Assembly: GCF_000017565.1 (NCBI RefSeq)
Contig: NC_009719.1
Location: 558,001 to 622,000, forward strand
Length of the DNA: 64,000 bases
Reading direction: 5' to 3'
Source: Parvibaculum lavamentivorans DS-1
GTDB lineage: Bacteria > Pseudomonadota > Alphaproteobacteria > Parvibaculales > Parvibaculaceae
Part shown: positions 45,413-55,782 of the stretch, one piece after another
Position numbering within the stretch: the first letter of the stretch is position 1
Layout: each line of letters begins with the position of its first letter
Program-made: the position numbers and the translations under genes
Notes under the pieces: model-generated
Seen by the model: only the letters and a program-made list of their open reading frames with translations
Databases searched by the model: none
What the model was told of the DNA's origin: nothing

Positions 45413-47209
45413 ATGAACATTTCGATCTCACCCCGCCGCATCGCGGCATTTCTTTGGGACCATTGGCGCCGCCATCCGGTCCGCGGCTCCTTGCTGATCG
45501 GCCTCATGCTCGTGTCGGTTGCCTTCGACGTGGCCTTCCCCATCGTGTCCGGCCGGTTGGTCGATGCCGTTGCACAAGCGGAAACGCCACCTGCGCCATC
45601 CGATATCGACCTGGTGTTGTTGGCGCTTTGGCTCTTTGTCGGACAGGCGCTGGGCTTCCAGACGTCGCGCCGGGCGGCCATGCTTGTCTGGGCGGGGTTT
45701 GCCTCCCGCGTCATGCGCGAGATCGTGACGGAGGCGTTCCATCGCGTGCAGCGTTACCCGACGGATTGGCATTCAAACAGCTTTGCCGGTGCGACCGTCC
45801 GCAAGATCACACGCGGCATGTGGGCTTACGACACATTGGCCGACACGATCTATATCGGCTTCGTGCCTACGGGATGCGTGCTCGTCGGCATCACGATCAG
45901 CATCGCAATTTACTGGCCCTTGATCGGTCTCTATGTGCTCGTGGGGATCGTGCTCTATCTTGCCGTTACCTACGGGTTGGTGAAGAGGTTCGTCTCTCCA
46001 CGCAACAAGCTGAACGTGGCGGCGGACAGCGCCATGGGCGGCGCCATAGCGGATGCCGTAACTTGCAACCCGGTGGTGAAATCCTTCGGCGCGGAATCGC
46101 GGGAAGACGCGCGGCTTTTTCTGTTGACCGATGACTGGTCAAAGAAGGCCCGCCGCGCCTGGCGTTCGATGGACCTCACCATGCTCGCTCAAGTGCTGGT
46201 TCTGCTGCTGCTGCAGATAGGCTTGCTCGGTCTGGTCATTCTCTTGTGGATGCGGGGGGAGGCGACGCCCGGCGATGTCGCCTATGCGATGACAAGCTAT
46301 CTGCTGATCAGCAGCTATCTGCGCGATATCGGCTTCCACCTTCAGAACCTGCAGCGCGGTGCCAACGAGCTTGAAGATGTTGTTCGCTTCGCAGATATGC
46401 CGCCCGAGGAAACCGCTGAAGAAGGCGCTCGACCCTTGAAAGTCAACGGCGGCTCGTTGCGGCTGGAGCGGGTCGGCTTTCGCTACCCGAACGGCGCCGA
46501 ACCGATTTACCGGAACCTCTCACTGGACATTCCAGCCGGAGCCCGCATCGCGCTCGTCGGACAATCGGGCAGCGGAAAGTCGACCTTCGTCAAGCTGCTG
46601 CAAAGGCTTTATAGCATCGATAGCGGCCGCATCCTGATCGACGGGCAGGACATTGCGGGCGTGTCGCTGGAAAGCCTGCGCCGCGCAATCGCCCTTGTCC
46701 CGCAGGAACCTGTCCTCTTCCACCGGTCGATCGCGGAGAACATCGCCTATGCCAAGCCCGGCGCCACCCGCGAGGAGGTAGAACAGGCTGCAAGACTTGC
46801 TCATGCGGATGATTTCATCGGGGAGCTTTCCGAAGGTTACGACACGCTTGTCGGAGAACGCGGCGTGAAACTCTCCGGCGGTGAGCGTCAGAGGATCGCC
46901 ATTGCCAGGGCTTTTCTGGCAGACACGCCCATCCTTGTTCTCGATGAAGCGACATCGAGCCTCGACTCCGTCACGGAGGCCCATATTCAGGACGCGATGG
47001 AGCGGCTGATGGAAGGCCGGACGACACTGGTGATTGCGCATCGTTTGTCGACGATCCGCCGGATGGACCGGATTCTGGTTTTCCGGAAAGGTGAAGTCGT
47101 GGAACAGGGCACACATGCCGATCTGATGGCGCGCAAGGATGGTGTTTTCAGACATCTGCAGGCAGTTCAGCTCGCAGGTGCCCGCAATGTGCTTGGGGAA
47201 ACAGCCTGA
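45413..47209 (+). CDS. ABC exporter, fused membrane and ATPase half-transporter
   Basis: This 598-residue MsbA/lipid-exporter-type half transporter probably works as a homodimer. The transmembrane domain spans residues about 25-310 with hydrophobic segments such as LIGLMLVSVAFDVAFPIVSGR and LVLLLLQIGLLGLVILLW. The nucleotide-binding domain has Walker A GQSGSGKST (about 382-390), LVPQEPVLF as Q-loop, signature LSGGERQRIAIARA (about 487), Walker B ILVLDEATSSLD and the switch histidine in VIAHRLSTI. The substrate cannot be told; lipids, peptides or drugs are usual. It is preceded by a long leader region with a possible attenuator. Confidence 0.94.
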   Translation: MNISISPRRIAAFLWDHWRRHPVRGSLLIGLMLVSVAFDVAFPIVSGRLVDAVAQAETPPAPSDIDLVLLALWLFVGQALGFQTSRRAAMLVWAGFASRVMREIVTEAFHRVQRYPTDWHSNSFAGATVRKITRGMWAYDTLADTIYIGFVPTGCVLVGITISIAIYWPLIGLYVLVGIVLYLAVTYGLVKRFVSPRNKLNVAADSAMGGAIADAVTCNPVVKSFGAESREDARLFLLTDDWSKKARRAWRSMDLTMLAQVLVLLLLQIGLLGLVILLWMRGEATPGDVAYAMTSYLLISSYLRDIGFHLQNLQRGANELEDVVRFADMPPEETAEEGARPLKVNGGSLRLERVGFRYPNGAEPIYRNLSLDIPAGARIALVGQSGSGKSTFVKLLQRLYSIDSGRILIDGQDIAGVSLESLRRAIALVPQEPVLFHRSIAENIAYAKPGATREEVEQAARLAHADDFIGELSEGYDTLVGERGVKLSGGERQRIAIARAFLADTPILVLDEATSSLDSVTEAHIQDAMERLMEGRTTLVIAHRLSTIRRMDRILVFRKGEVVEQGTHADLMARKDGVFRHLQAVQLAGARNVLGETA

Positions 47210-47272
47210 TTGGGTACTTGATCGCCAATAGGGCTGTTCCTAAAGTGCGCCGCCACAAGAAGGGAAGGCCCC

Positions 47273-49245
<1,973 letters not shown>

Positions 49246-49249
<4 letters not shown>

Positions 49250-50187
49250 CTCGCTTCCCGCTCGGCGATCAGGAGGCGGCCGCCGAGGCCCGCCATGGGA
49301 ACGTGGCGTCCTTCGATCCACGCGCGAACCATCGCGTTTACGGCTTCCGGCGCTTCCTGCTGAACCCAGTGCGAAACCTGCGGCAGGTATCGGATCGTGA
49401 TGTCGCGCACCAATTCTTCCGTGCCGTAGGTCAGCTCCTTGCCGAGTGCTGCGTCTTCCTCGCCCCAAATCATGAGCGTCGGCGTTTCAAGCATCGGCGG
49501 ATCGGTCCACTCCTTGGGCAGTGTTCCCCGGAAATTCGCCCGGTAATAGTTGATCATTGCCGTCATGGCACCGGGGATCTGCGCGTTTTTCCTGTAATGA
49601 TCGAGAACGGAATCGGGGAAGCGGCTCTTGTCGATCGCCATTCCCCGAAAGGCTTCGGCAATGGCGTGTGCATTCCGCGCCAGCATGAGCCGTTCAGGCA
49701 GCCAGGGAATCTGAAAAAAGAAGACGTACCATGACCGTTTGAACTGCGCCCATGTGCGCAATCCCTTTGTGAAAAGCGTTGGATGCGGCAGGTTCATGAC
49801 GATGAAGCGCTCGAGCGGACGCGTCTTGGCAAGCGCGAATGTCCAGGCGATGACCCCACCCCAGTCATGAGCGACAAGCGTGGCCGGCCCCGTGATCCCC
49901 CTTGCCCTGGCGGCATCGATGAGGCCCGCCACATCGTCCAGCAAATGCGGCATCTCGTATGCGGCGCGCCCCTTCGGACGCGAGCTTCCGCCATAGCCGC
50001 GAAGATTGGGAGCCCAGACCGTATAGCCGAGCTGCGCCAGCACGGGCATCAGGTAGCGCCATGAAAACTTGCTCTCGGGGAAGCCGTGAAGGAGCAATGC
50101 GAATTTCTCGCCGTTGCCGCACATATCGACTTCGAAAGCGAGGCCGTTGGCTTCGATATAGGCGGTGCTGATCGTATCGGCGGTCAT
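49246..50187 (-). CDS. Alpha/beta hydrolase, epoxide hydrolase-like
   Basis: This 313-residue protein has the oxyanion motif [17 protein letters not shown], then [13 protein letters not shown], the nucleophile in [11 protein letters not shown] (Asp as in epoxide hydrolases and dehalogenases), an acid in [13 protein letters not shown] and the base His in [18 protein letters not shown]. An Asp nucleophile with HGFPES favours epoxide hydrolase over serine esterase. Fluoroacetate-type dehalogenases share this pattern, so the reaction is not settled. GAGGAAACGG precedes ATG 50187. It is convergent with the acetoacetate--CoA ligase gene. Confidence 0.88.
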
Positions 50188-50368
50188 CCGTTTCCTCGAG
50201 GTTCGTATTTTGACGAACTATAGTCGATTCCGGCCCGAAACACGTCCGCATTCAGCTCGAAGGCGGCCCTGACAGATCGCAAAGATTTGCGTATTGTTGC
50301 AGCACAATCGGCGGCAGCGAGGCGTCTCGGGGGAGACGTTACGGGGCCGCGCCAGCCGGGGGCTCTCC

Positions 50369-51742
50369 ATGACTACACCGTTTGCGCCACGTCAATGGTC
50401 GTCGCGCTTTGCTTTTCTGATGGCGGCCATCGGCAGCGCCGTCGGTCTCGGCAATATCTGGCGGTTCCCTTACCTGGCGGGAGAGAACGGCGGCGGGGCC
50501 TTCATCGTGATTTACGCGATCACGACCATGGGCATCGCTCTGCCGATTCTGGTGTCGGAGATCATGCTTGGCCGCATGGGGCGGCAGAGCCCGATCAATA
50601 CGATGCGCAAGCTGATCGCCGAGAACCGTGCCGCGCGCTTCTGGACCCTGATTGGGTGGGGCGGCACCGTCGGCGCTTTCATCGTCCTCTCCTATTACAG
50701 TGTCATTGGCGGCTGGGCGCTGAAATATGTCGAGCTCGCGCTGACTGGTGCTTTCGCCGGTGAGACGAATGCAGCCGCCGCTGAGCAATTCTCGGCTTTT
50801 GTGACAGATCCCTACAGTGTCGCGCTGTGGCAGACGCTCTTCCTTGCCGCCACCATATTCATCGTCGCTGCCGGCGTAACATCCGGTATCGAGCGCGCGG
50901 TGGTGTTGTTGATGCCGCTGCTCTTCTTTCTTCTCGTCGGCATGGCGATCTACGCCACGACCACGCCGGGCTTCGGCGAGGCGATGATCTTCATGTTCGC
51001 ATTCGAATTCCACGAGGTGACGCCGGACACCATCCTCGCGGCAATCGGGCAGGGCTTCTTCTCCGTCAGCGTCGCATTGGGCGCGATGATGACTTACGGC
51101 GCCTATCTCGATAAGGACGTTTCCATCGGCCGCTCGGCGATTGTCATTGCGGTGGCGGATACGCTGGTTGCGCTGCTGGCGGGGATCGCCATTTTCCCGC
51201 TTGTCTTCAGCTATGGGCTTGAACCGTCGAGCGGCCCGGGACTGACCTTCATTACCTTGCCCATCGCCTTCGGCACCATCGGCGGTGGCGTTCTGATCGG
51301 CGCCGCTTTCTTTCTGCTGCTTTCGGTCGCCGCGATCACTTCCGCGATCTCGCTGCTGGAACCGGTCGTTGCATGGGTGGAGGAGGGCATTCACATACCG
51401 CGCAAATGGCTGGCGCTGATAGTCGGCGGGGCGGCGTGGGTTGCCGGGATCGGAACGGTTCTCTCCTTCAACTTGTGGGCGGATTTTCATCCGCTCGCCG
51501 GGCTCGGTCTCATGGCCGACAAGACGGTGTTCGATGTGCTGGATTTCACGACCTCCAATATCGTCATGCCGACGGTGGGCCTGTTGATGTCCCTTTTTGC
51601 AGGCTGGGTCCTTTCGAGCTCGGCCGCGGAGGAAGCCTTGGGGGCGAGAGGGAAGCTCTGGTTCCGGCTCTGGCGCTTCGCCCTGCGTTACGTTGCCCCC
51701 CTTGGGGTCATGTCGATTTTCGTGGCTAACGTGCTGATGTAG
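50369..51742 (+). CDS. Sodium:solute symporter of the SNF (neurotransmitter symporter) family
   Basis: This 457-residue inner-membrane transporter has about 12 helices. TM1 has the family signature GSAVGLGNIWRFPYLAGENGGGAF (split over residues 18-40), which forms the sodium and substrate sites. Further segments, ILVSEIMLGRMGRQSP and GQGFFSVSVALGAMMTYGAYLDKD, match bacterial LeuT/TnaT-type proteins, which take up amino acids. The start at 50369 places RQWSSRFAFLMAAIG directly after the initiator. The in-frame ORF extends upstream to 50294 but lacks family similarity there. Substrate unknown; an amino acid is likely. Confidence 0.93.
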   Translation: MTTPFAPRQWSSRFAFLMAAIGSAVGLGNIWRFPYLAGENGGGAFIVIYAITTMGIALPILVSEIMLGRMGRQSPINTMRKLIAENRAARFWTLIGWGGTVGAFIVLSYYSVIGGWALKYVELALTGAFAGETNAAAAEQFSAFVTDPYSVALWQTLFLAATIFIVAAGVTSGIERAVVLLMPLLFFLLVGMAIYATTTPGFGEAMIFMFAFEFHEVTPDTILAAIGQGFFSVSVALGAMMTYGAYLDKDVSIGRSAIVIAVADTLVALLAGIAIFPLVFSYGLEPSSGPGLTFITLPIAFGTIGGGVLIGAAFFLLLSVAAITSAISLLEPVVAWVEEGIHIPRKWLALIVGGAAWVAGIGTVLSFNLWADFHPLAGLGLMADKTVFDVLDFTTSNIVMPTVGLLMSLFAGWVLSSSAAEEALGARGKLWFRLWRFALRYVAPLGVMSIFVANVLM

Positions 51743-51871
51743 TGCTTTTTCCAGCCCTGGGGCGATTTTGGCTGTGGGTGCCCGGCCCGGGCTTGTCATC
51801 CGGGCGGCGGCGAATTAAGTTCCCGGCCATCGCGCGAGACATGGCCCTGAGGGCTGCTCGCGTGATCCCGT

Positions 51872-51948
51872 GCAGCCGTAGCTCAGTTGGTTAGAGCGCT
51901 AGATTGTGGATCTAGAGGTCCCCCGTTCGAGCCGGGGCGGCTGTACCA
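51872..51948 (+). tRNA. tRNA-His (anticodon GTG), without G-1 and with A73
   Basis: Full 77-base cloverleaf. The acceptor GCAGCCG pairs with CGGCTGT, giving a G1-U72 wobble. The discriminator is A73, followed by an encoded CCA. The anticodon stem CTAGA/TCTAG encloses loop TTGTGGA (anticodon GTG). The T arm is CCCCG/CGGGG around TTCGAGC. The base before position 1 is T, so the G-1 identity base of most bacteria is not encoded. This is the unusual form known from a large group of alphaproteobacteria. Confidence 0.96.
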
Positions 51949-52114
51949 TTTACGCCAGGCCCGGCGCTGTCCTGGGCGATGAACGATCCGCCGATGAGCG
52001 GCGACTTCGCGCTTGCGCCGCCCCGCGGGGTGGTGCTTTGTTCTCGCCAACTAAGCTTCTCGCAATCAGGAACAGCGCCGCCGGAAGAGCGTCCGGGGCC
52101 GGAGGAATGGATTA

Positions 52115-52780
52115 ATGACCCTGACAATCTATGGGCCGAGCCTTTCACCTTTCGTTCGCAAGGTGCGCGTGTTCCTCGCTGAAAAGGGGCAGGATTACAC
52201 GCTGGAGCAGGTGAATATTTTTCCGGCGCCGGACTGGTTCGTCGAAATCTCGCCGCTGAAGCGCGTGCCCGTATTGAGGGACGACAGCATCGGGCCCGAT
52301 GCGACGCTGCCCGATTCCTCCGCCATCTGCGGTTATCTGGAAAAGAAGTTTGCCGCGCCCGCGCTCTATCCCGCCGACGCCTTCGCCTGCGGCAAGGCGC
52401 TCTGGTATGAGGAATATGCAGACTCCGACCTCGCCGGGAATATCGGCATGGGCGTCTTTCGTCCGATGATCGTGAGCCGCATGATGGGCAAGGAGCCTGA
52501 CACGGCCGCTGCCGAAAAGACGATGAGCGAAAAGCTTCCGCGCAATTTCGCTTTTTTCGAAAAGGAAATCGGAACAAGGGAATTCCTCTGCGGCGACACC
52601 TTCGGCATTGCGGATATTTCCGTTGCGACGCAATTCGCGAACCTCGCCCATACAGGGCTCAAGCCGGATGCCAAGGCCTACCCGAACCTCACCCGATACC
52701 TCGCGGGCATTCATGGCCGCCCGAGCTTTGCGGCCTGCATCGCCGAAGAAGCGGACCTGCTCAGGAAGTTCGGCCTCTGA
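52115..52780 (+). CDS. Glutathione S-transferase family protein
   Basis: This 221-residue soluble protein has an N-terminal thioredoxin-like domain beginning MTLTIYGPSLSPFVRKVRVFLAEKG, in which SPFVRK carries the usual catalytic Ser position. The glutathione-binding segment is KRVPVLRDD, then LPDSSAICGYLEKKF. The C-terminal all-helical domain contains FLCGDTFGIADISVATQFANL, the N-capping box of the family. Class and substrate cannot be assigned. It is followed by a strong hairpin at 52787-52816 and precedes the acyl-CoA synthetase gene. Confidence 0.93.
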   Translation: MTLTIYGPSLSPFVRKVRVFLAEKGQDYTLEQVNIFPAPDWFVEISPLKRVPVLRDDSIGPDATLPDSSAICGYLEKKFAAPALYPADAFACGKALWYEEYADSDLAGNIGMGVFRPMIVSRMMGKEPDTAAAEKTMSEKLPRNFAFFEKEIGTREFLCGDTFGIADISVATQFANLAHTGLKPDAKAYPNLTRYLAGIHGRPSFAACIAEEADLLRKFGL

Positions 52781-52786
52781 TTGCCA

Positions 52787-52816
52787 GGCGTCACCGGGCG
52801 ATTCCCCGGTGACGCC
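52787..52816 (+). terminator. Terminator-like hairpin after the GST gene
   Basis: Perfect 12-bp arms GGCGTCACCGGG (52787-52798) and CCCGGTGACGCC (52805-52816) enclose a 6-base loop, starting six bases after the GST stop. There is no T-run immediately after, so termination may be Rho-assisted or the hairpin may only stabilise the mRNA end. Confidence 0.65.
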
Positions 52817-52914
52817 GCGTCCGCAATGCTTTCTCTTCAAATTGAAGCGTAAACCGGCTATCTCTTGGGCAAAGAAACATCCGACAAACACCGGAATTCC
52901 CAAGGGAGAGACAA

Positions 52915-54669
52915 ATGGCCGAGAACGCCGGCAAATGGCCTGCCATGACAATCGAGGAGGCGCATGCCTTTCTGACGTCGCCGGGCACGCCTTTCGAAAT
53001 GGAAACGGTCGAGATCCGCGGCGTGCCAATCCGCACCTACAAGAACACGCCACGCTCGCTCCGAGCCATCTTCGATCTTGGCCGCGCCTTCGGCGACCGT
53101 GAGTTCATTGTCTATGAAGACGAGCGGCTCACTTTCGAAAATCATTACCGTGCGGCGACGGCTTTCGGGCGTGTTCTTCAGGACAAGTATGGCGTGAAGA
53201 AAGGCGACCGCGTCGCCCTCATCATGCGCAACTTCCCTGAATGGTCGATCGCCTTCTGGGGTATCGCCGCCATCGGCGGTGTCGTCGTGCCGCTCAACGC
53301 CTGGGGCACGGGTCCCGAACTCGAATACGGCATTTCGGATTCCGGCTCGAAGGTCGTCATCGTCGATCACGAACGCCTCGATCGTCTTCGCCCGCATCTG
53401 AAGGCGCTGGGCCTCAACGGTCTTGTCGCCGTCCGTACGCCGGACGCGGAACTCGGTGTGGCCGAGGCTTTCGAAACGCTGGTCGGCAAGGCGTCCGACT
53501 ATGCCAAGCTGCCGGCCGATCCGCTGCCCGACCCCGGTCTCGATCCTGAAGACGATGCAACGATCTTCTATACATCGGGTACAACGGGTAAGCCGAAAGG
53601 CGCGCTCGGCACGCAGCGTAATATCTGCACCAACCTCACAAATGCATTGCTCGGCGGCGCGCGCGCTTTCATGCGCCGCGGTGAAATGCCACCCGCGCCG
53701 GACCCGAACGCACCGCAACGCGTGACGCTTCTCTCCGTACCGCTGTTCCACGCCACTGGCTGCCACTCGATCCTAGTCGGCACCTATGCCAGCGGCGGCA
53801 AGCTCGTCATCATTCACAAATGGAATCCGGAACAGGCTCTCGAACTTATCGAGCGCGAGCGGGTTACTTCGTTTGGCGGTGTTCCGGCGATGGTCTGGCA
53901 GGTGCTGGAATCGCCCGACTTCGCGACGCGCGATACATCGAGCGTCGAATCGATCGGATACGGTGGTGCACCTTCCGCTCCGGATCTGGTGGCCCGCATC
54001 AAGAAGCAGTTTCCGAAGTGTCATCCCTCCAACGGCTATGGCCTGACCGAAACGTCCGCCATCACCACGCAGAACCTCGCCGAGGACTATGTGGCGAAGC
54101 CCGATAGTGCCGGCGTGGCGGTTCCCGTCGTCGATCTGAAAGTTGTCGATGAAAAGGGCAACGAATTGCCGCGCGGCCAGGTCGGCGAACTCTGGATCAG
54201 GGGCCCGAACGTCGTGAAGGGCTACTGGAACAAGCCGGAAGCGACTGCGGCCGCGATCACCGAAGGCGGCTGGTTTCATTCGGGCGATCTCGTACGCATG
54301 GACGAGGAAGGCTTCGTGTACATTCTCGACCGCGCCAAGGACATGCTGATCCGTGGCGGCGAGAACATCTACTGTGTCGAAGTGGAAGATGCACTCTACG
54401 CGCATCCGGCGGTCATGGACGCCGCCGTCGTCGCCATTCCTCACAAGGTGCTTGGCGAGGAAGTCGGCGCCATAGTGCAGGTTGCGCCTGGCAAGCAGGT
54501 GACCGAGGAGGAATTGCGCGCGCATGTCGGCAAGCTGCTCGCCGCCTTCAAGGTGCCGATCAAGATCGAAATTCGCCATGAACCGCTGCCGCGCAATCCG
54601 AACGGCAAGATTTTGAAGACGGTACTGCGCGAAGACATGAAGAAGTACGAAGGCTATCGCGCAGCCTGA
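52915..54669 (+). CDS. Acyl-CoA synthetase (AMP-forming)
   Basis: This 584-residue adenylate-forming ligase converts a carboxylic acid to its CoA thioester with ATP. The P-loop motif YTSGTTGKPKGALG, the A5 segment NGYGLTETSA, the A7 segment GGWFHSGDLVRMDEEGFVYILDR (split), RGGENIYCVEVEDALY and the adenylation lysine in NPNGKILKTVLRED are all present. Overall it resembles medium/long-chain fatty acid or aromatic acid ligases. The substrate is open. AAGGGAGAG precedes the ATG. It is followed by a good terminator at 54688. Confidence 0.93.
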   Translation: MAENAGKWPAMTIEEAHAFLTSPGTPFEMETVEIRGVPIRTYKNTPRSLRAIFDLGRAFGDREFIVYEDERLTFENHYRAATAFGRVLQDKYGVKKGDRVALIMRNFPEWSIAFWGIAAIGGVVVPLNAWGTGPELEYGISDSGSKVVIVDHERLDRLRPHLKALGLNGLVAVRTPDAELGVAEAFETLVGKASDYAKLPADPLPDPGLDPEDDATIFYTSGTTGKPKGALGTQRNICTNLTNALLGGARAFMRRGEMPPAPDPNAPQRVTLLSVPLFHATGCHSILVGTYASGGKLVIIHKWNPEQALELIERERVTSFGGVPAMVWQVLESPDFATRDTSSVESIGYGGAPSAPDLVARIKKQFPKCHPSNGYGLTETSAITTQNLAEDYVAKPDSAGVAVPVVDLKVVDEKGNELPRGQVGELWIRGPNVVKGYWNKPEATAAAITEGGWFHSGDLVRMDEEGFVYILDRAKDMLIRGGENIYCVEVEDALYAHPAVMDAAVVAIPHKVLGEEVGAIVQVAPGKQVTEEELRAHVGKLLAAFKVPIKIEIRHEPLPRNPNGKILKTVLREDMKKYEGYRAA

Positions 54670-54687
54670 GAGCCTGAATCGTGAATG

Positions 54688-54717
54688 AAAGGGCGGTCCG
54701 CAAGGGCCGCCCTTTTT
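54688..54717 (+). terminator. Rho-independent terminator of the acyl-CoA synthetase gene
   Basis: Arms AAAGGGCGG (54688-54696) and CCGCCCTTT (54707-54715) form a GC-rich stem with a 10-base loop, followed by TTTTTGTTTT. It starts 19 bases after the stop codon. Confidence 0.88.
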
Positions 54718-54861
54718 GTTTTGAGGCATTCCTTTCATGTGAAGCCTTGCCGGACGCTGCGTTAGGCGGCGCGCTCATTCTCCCTCCTTTCGCGGCGGCA
54801 GCGAGTGATGTTGAATGGCGTCAAAAGGGCAGCCTGCCCCGACAAAATTGGAGGAGCGAAA

Positions 54862-55635
54862 ATGAAAGTATCCCTGGAAGGCCGCGTGGCGCTGGTGACG
54901 GGCGGCGGCCGCGGCATCGGCCGTTCGATCGCGATTGCGCTTGCGGAAGCGGGCGCGGATGTCGCGGTCAACTATCGCCGCGACGAAGAAGCCGTGAATG
55001 AAACGGTCGCCGAAATCACCAAACTCGGCCGCAAGGCGAAAGCCTATTCGGCATCGGTCGAAAATTTCGAGGAAGACCAGAAGATGGTCGCCGACGTGCT
55101 GAAGGATTTCGGCTCCATCGGCATTCTCGTGAACAATGCAGGCATTGCGTCGCGCGGGCAGACGGTAGCGGACACCGATCCGCTGGAGCTTGAACGCGTG
55201 CTGAAGGTGCATGCGATGGCGCCGCATTTCATGTCGAAGCTCGTCATCCCGCATATGAGAAAGGAAGAGCGCGGCGACATCATCATCATCTCGTCGGTCG
55301 CGACGCTGAGCCATTCGGCAAATGGCGGCCCCTACAATATGGGAAAGGCGGCTGCGGAGGCACTGGCACTGACGCTCGCCAAGGAAGAGAGAAAGTTCGG
55401 CATACGGACGAACATCGTGGCGCCCGGTCTCACCGCCACCGATATGGGCTCGCGCCTTGCCGCCGCGCGCGCCGGAAAGAAGGGCATGGACATTCACGAA
55501 CTCGACGCCAACATGCCGTTCGGTCATGTCTGCGGCCCCGATGAAGTGGCGGCGGCGGTGGTCTATCTCGTCTCGGATGCGAACCCTTATGCGAACGGAC
55601 AGAAGATCAATATCGACGGCGGCGGCCCCATGTAA
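54862..55635 (+). CDS. Short-chain dehydrogenase/reductase, FabG-like
   Basis: This 257-residue classical SDR has TGGGRGIGRSIAIALAEAG as cofactor loop, with NYRRDEEA after strand 2. NNAGIASRG, ISSVATLSHSANGG and the catalytic pair YNMGK follow, and it ends in the usual YANGQKINIDGGG. The basic RR after strand 2 favours NADPH. ATG 54862 has GGAGG at ideal spacing; the longer frame to 54805 is rejected. It sits after an acyl-CoA synthetase and could act on 3-oxoacyl substrates, but that is inference. A terminator follows at 55735. Confidence 0.93.
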   Translation: MKVSLEGRVALVTGGGRGIGRSIAIALAEAGADVAVNYRRDEEAVNETVAEITKLGRKAKAYSASVENFEEDQKMVADVLKDFGSIGILVNNAGIASRGQTVADTDPLELERVLKVHAMAPHFMSKLVIPHMRKEERGDIIIISSVATLSHSANGGPYNMGKAAAEALALTLAKEERKFGIRTNIVAPGLTATDMGSRLAAARAGKKGMDIHELDANMPFGHVCGPDEVAAAVVYLVSDANPYANGQKINIDGGGPM

Positions 55636-55687
55636 GAGACGGCCGGAGAGCGCATTCGCGCTCAGCGAAACGTACGAAACAGGGCGA

Positions 55688-55720
55688 CTGTCATCGAACT
55701 GTCATCAAACCGTCATGTAA
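55688..55720 (+). promoter_or_regulatory. PHO-box-like triple repeat, best of three copies
   Basis: Three 11-base units lie in order: CTGTCATCGAA (55688), CTGTCATCAAA (55699) and CCGTCATGTAA (55710). The first two contain a perfect CTGTCAT. Yet the site lies between the ends of two convergent genes and just before a terminator, so there is no obvious gene to control. Confidence 0.5.
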
Positions 55721-55734
55721 GGGAATGGCAGGTG

Positions 55735-55763
55735 AAGGGCGGGAACTTATCCCCGCCCTTTTT
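55735..55763. terminator. Bidirectional-type terminator between SDR and glucan synthase genes
   Basis: Arms AAGGGCGGG (55735-55743) and CCCGCCCTT (55752-55760) are followed by a T-run (55759-55763) for the plus strand. On the minus strand the stem ends in AA/TT only, so the main function is probably for the SDR gene. The stem has seven G-C pairs and two A-T pairs. Confidence 0.85.
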
Positions 55764-55782
55764 CATGCGCGGATGAAATCCG

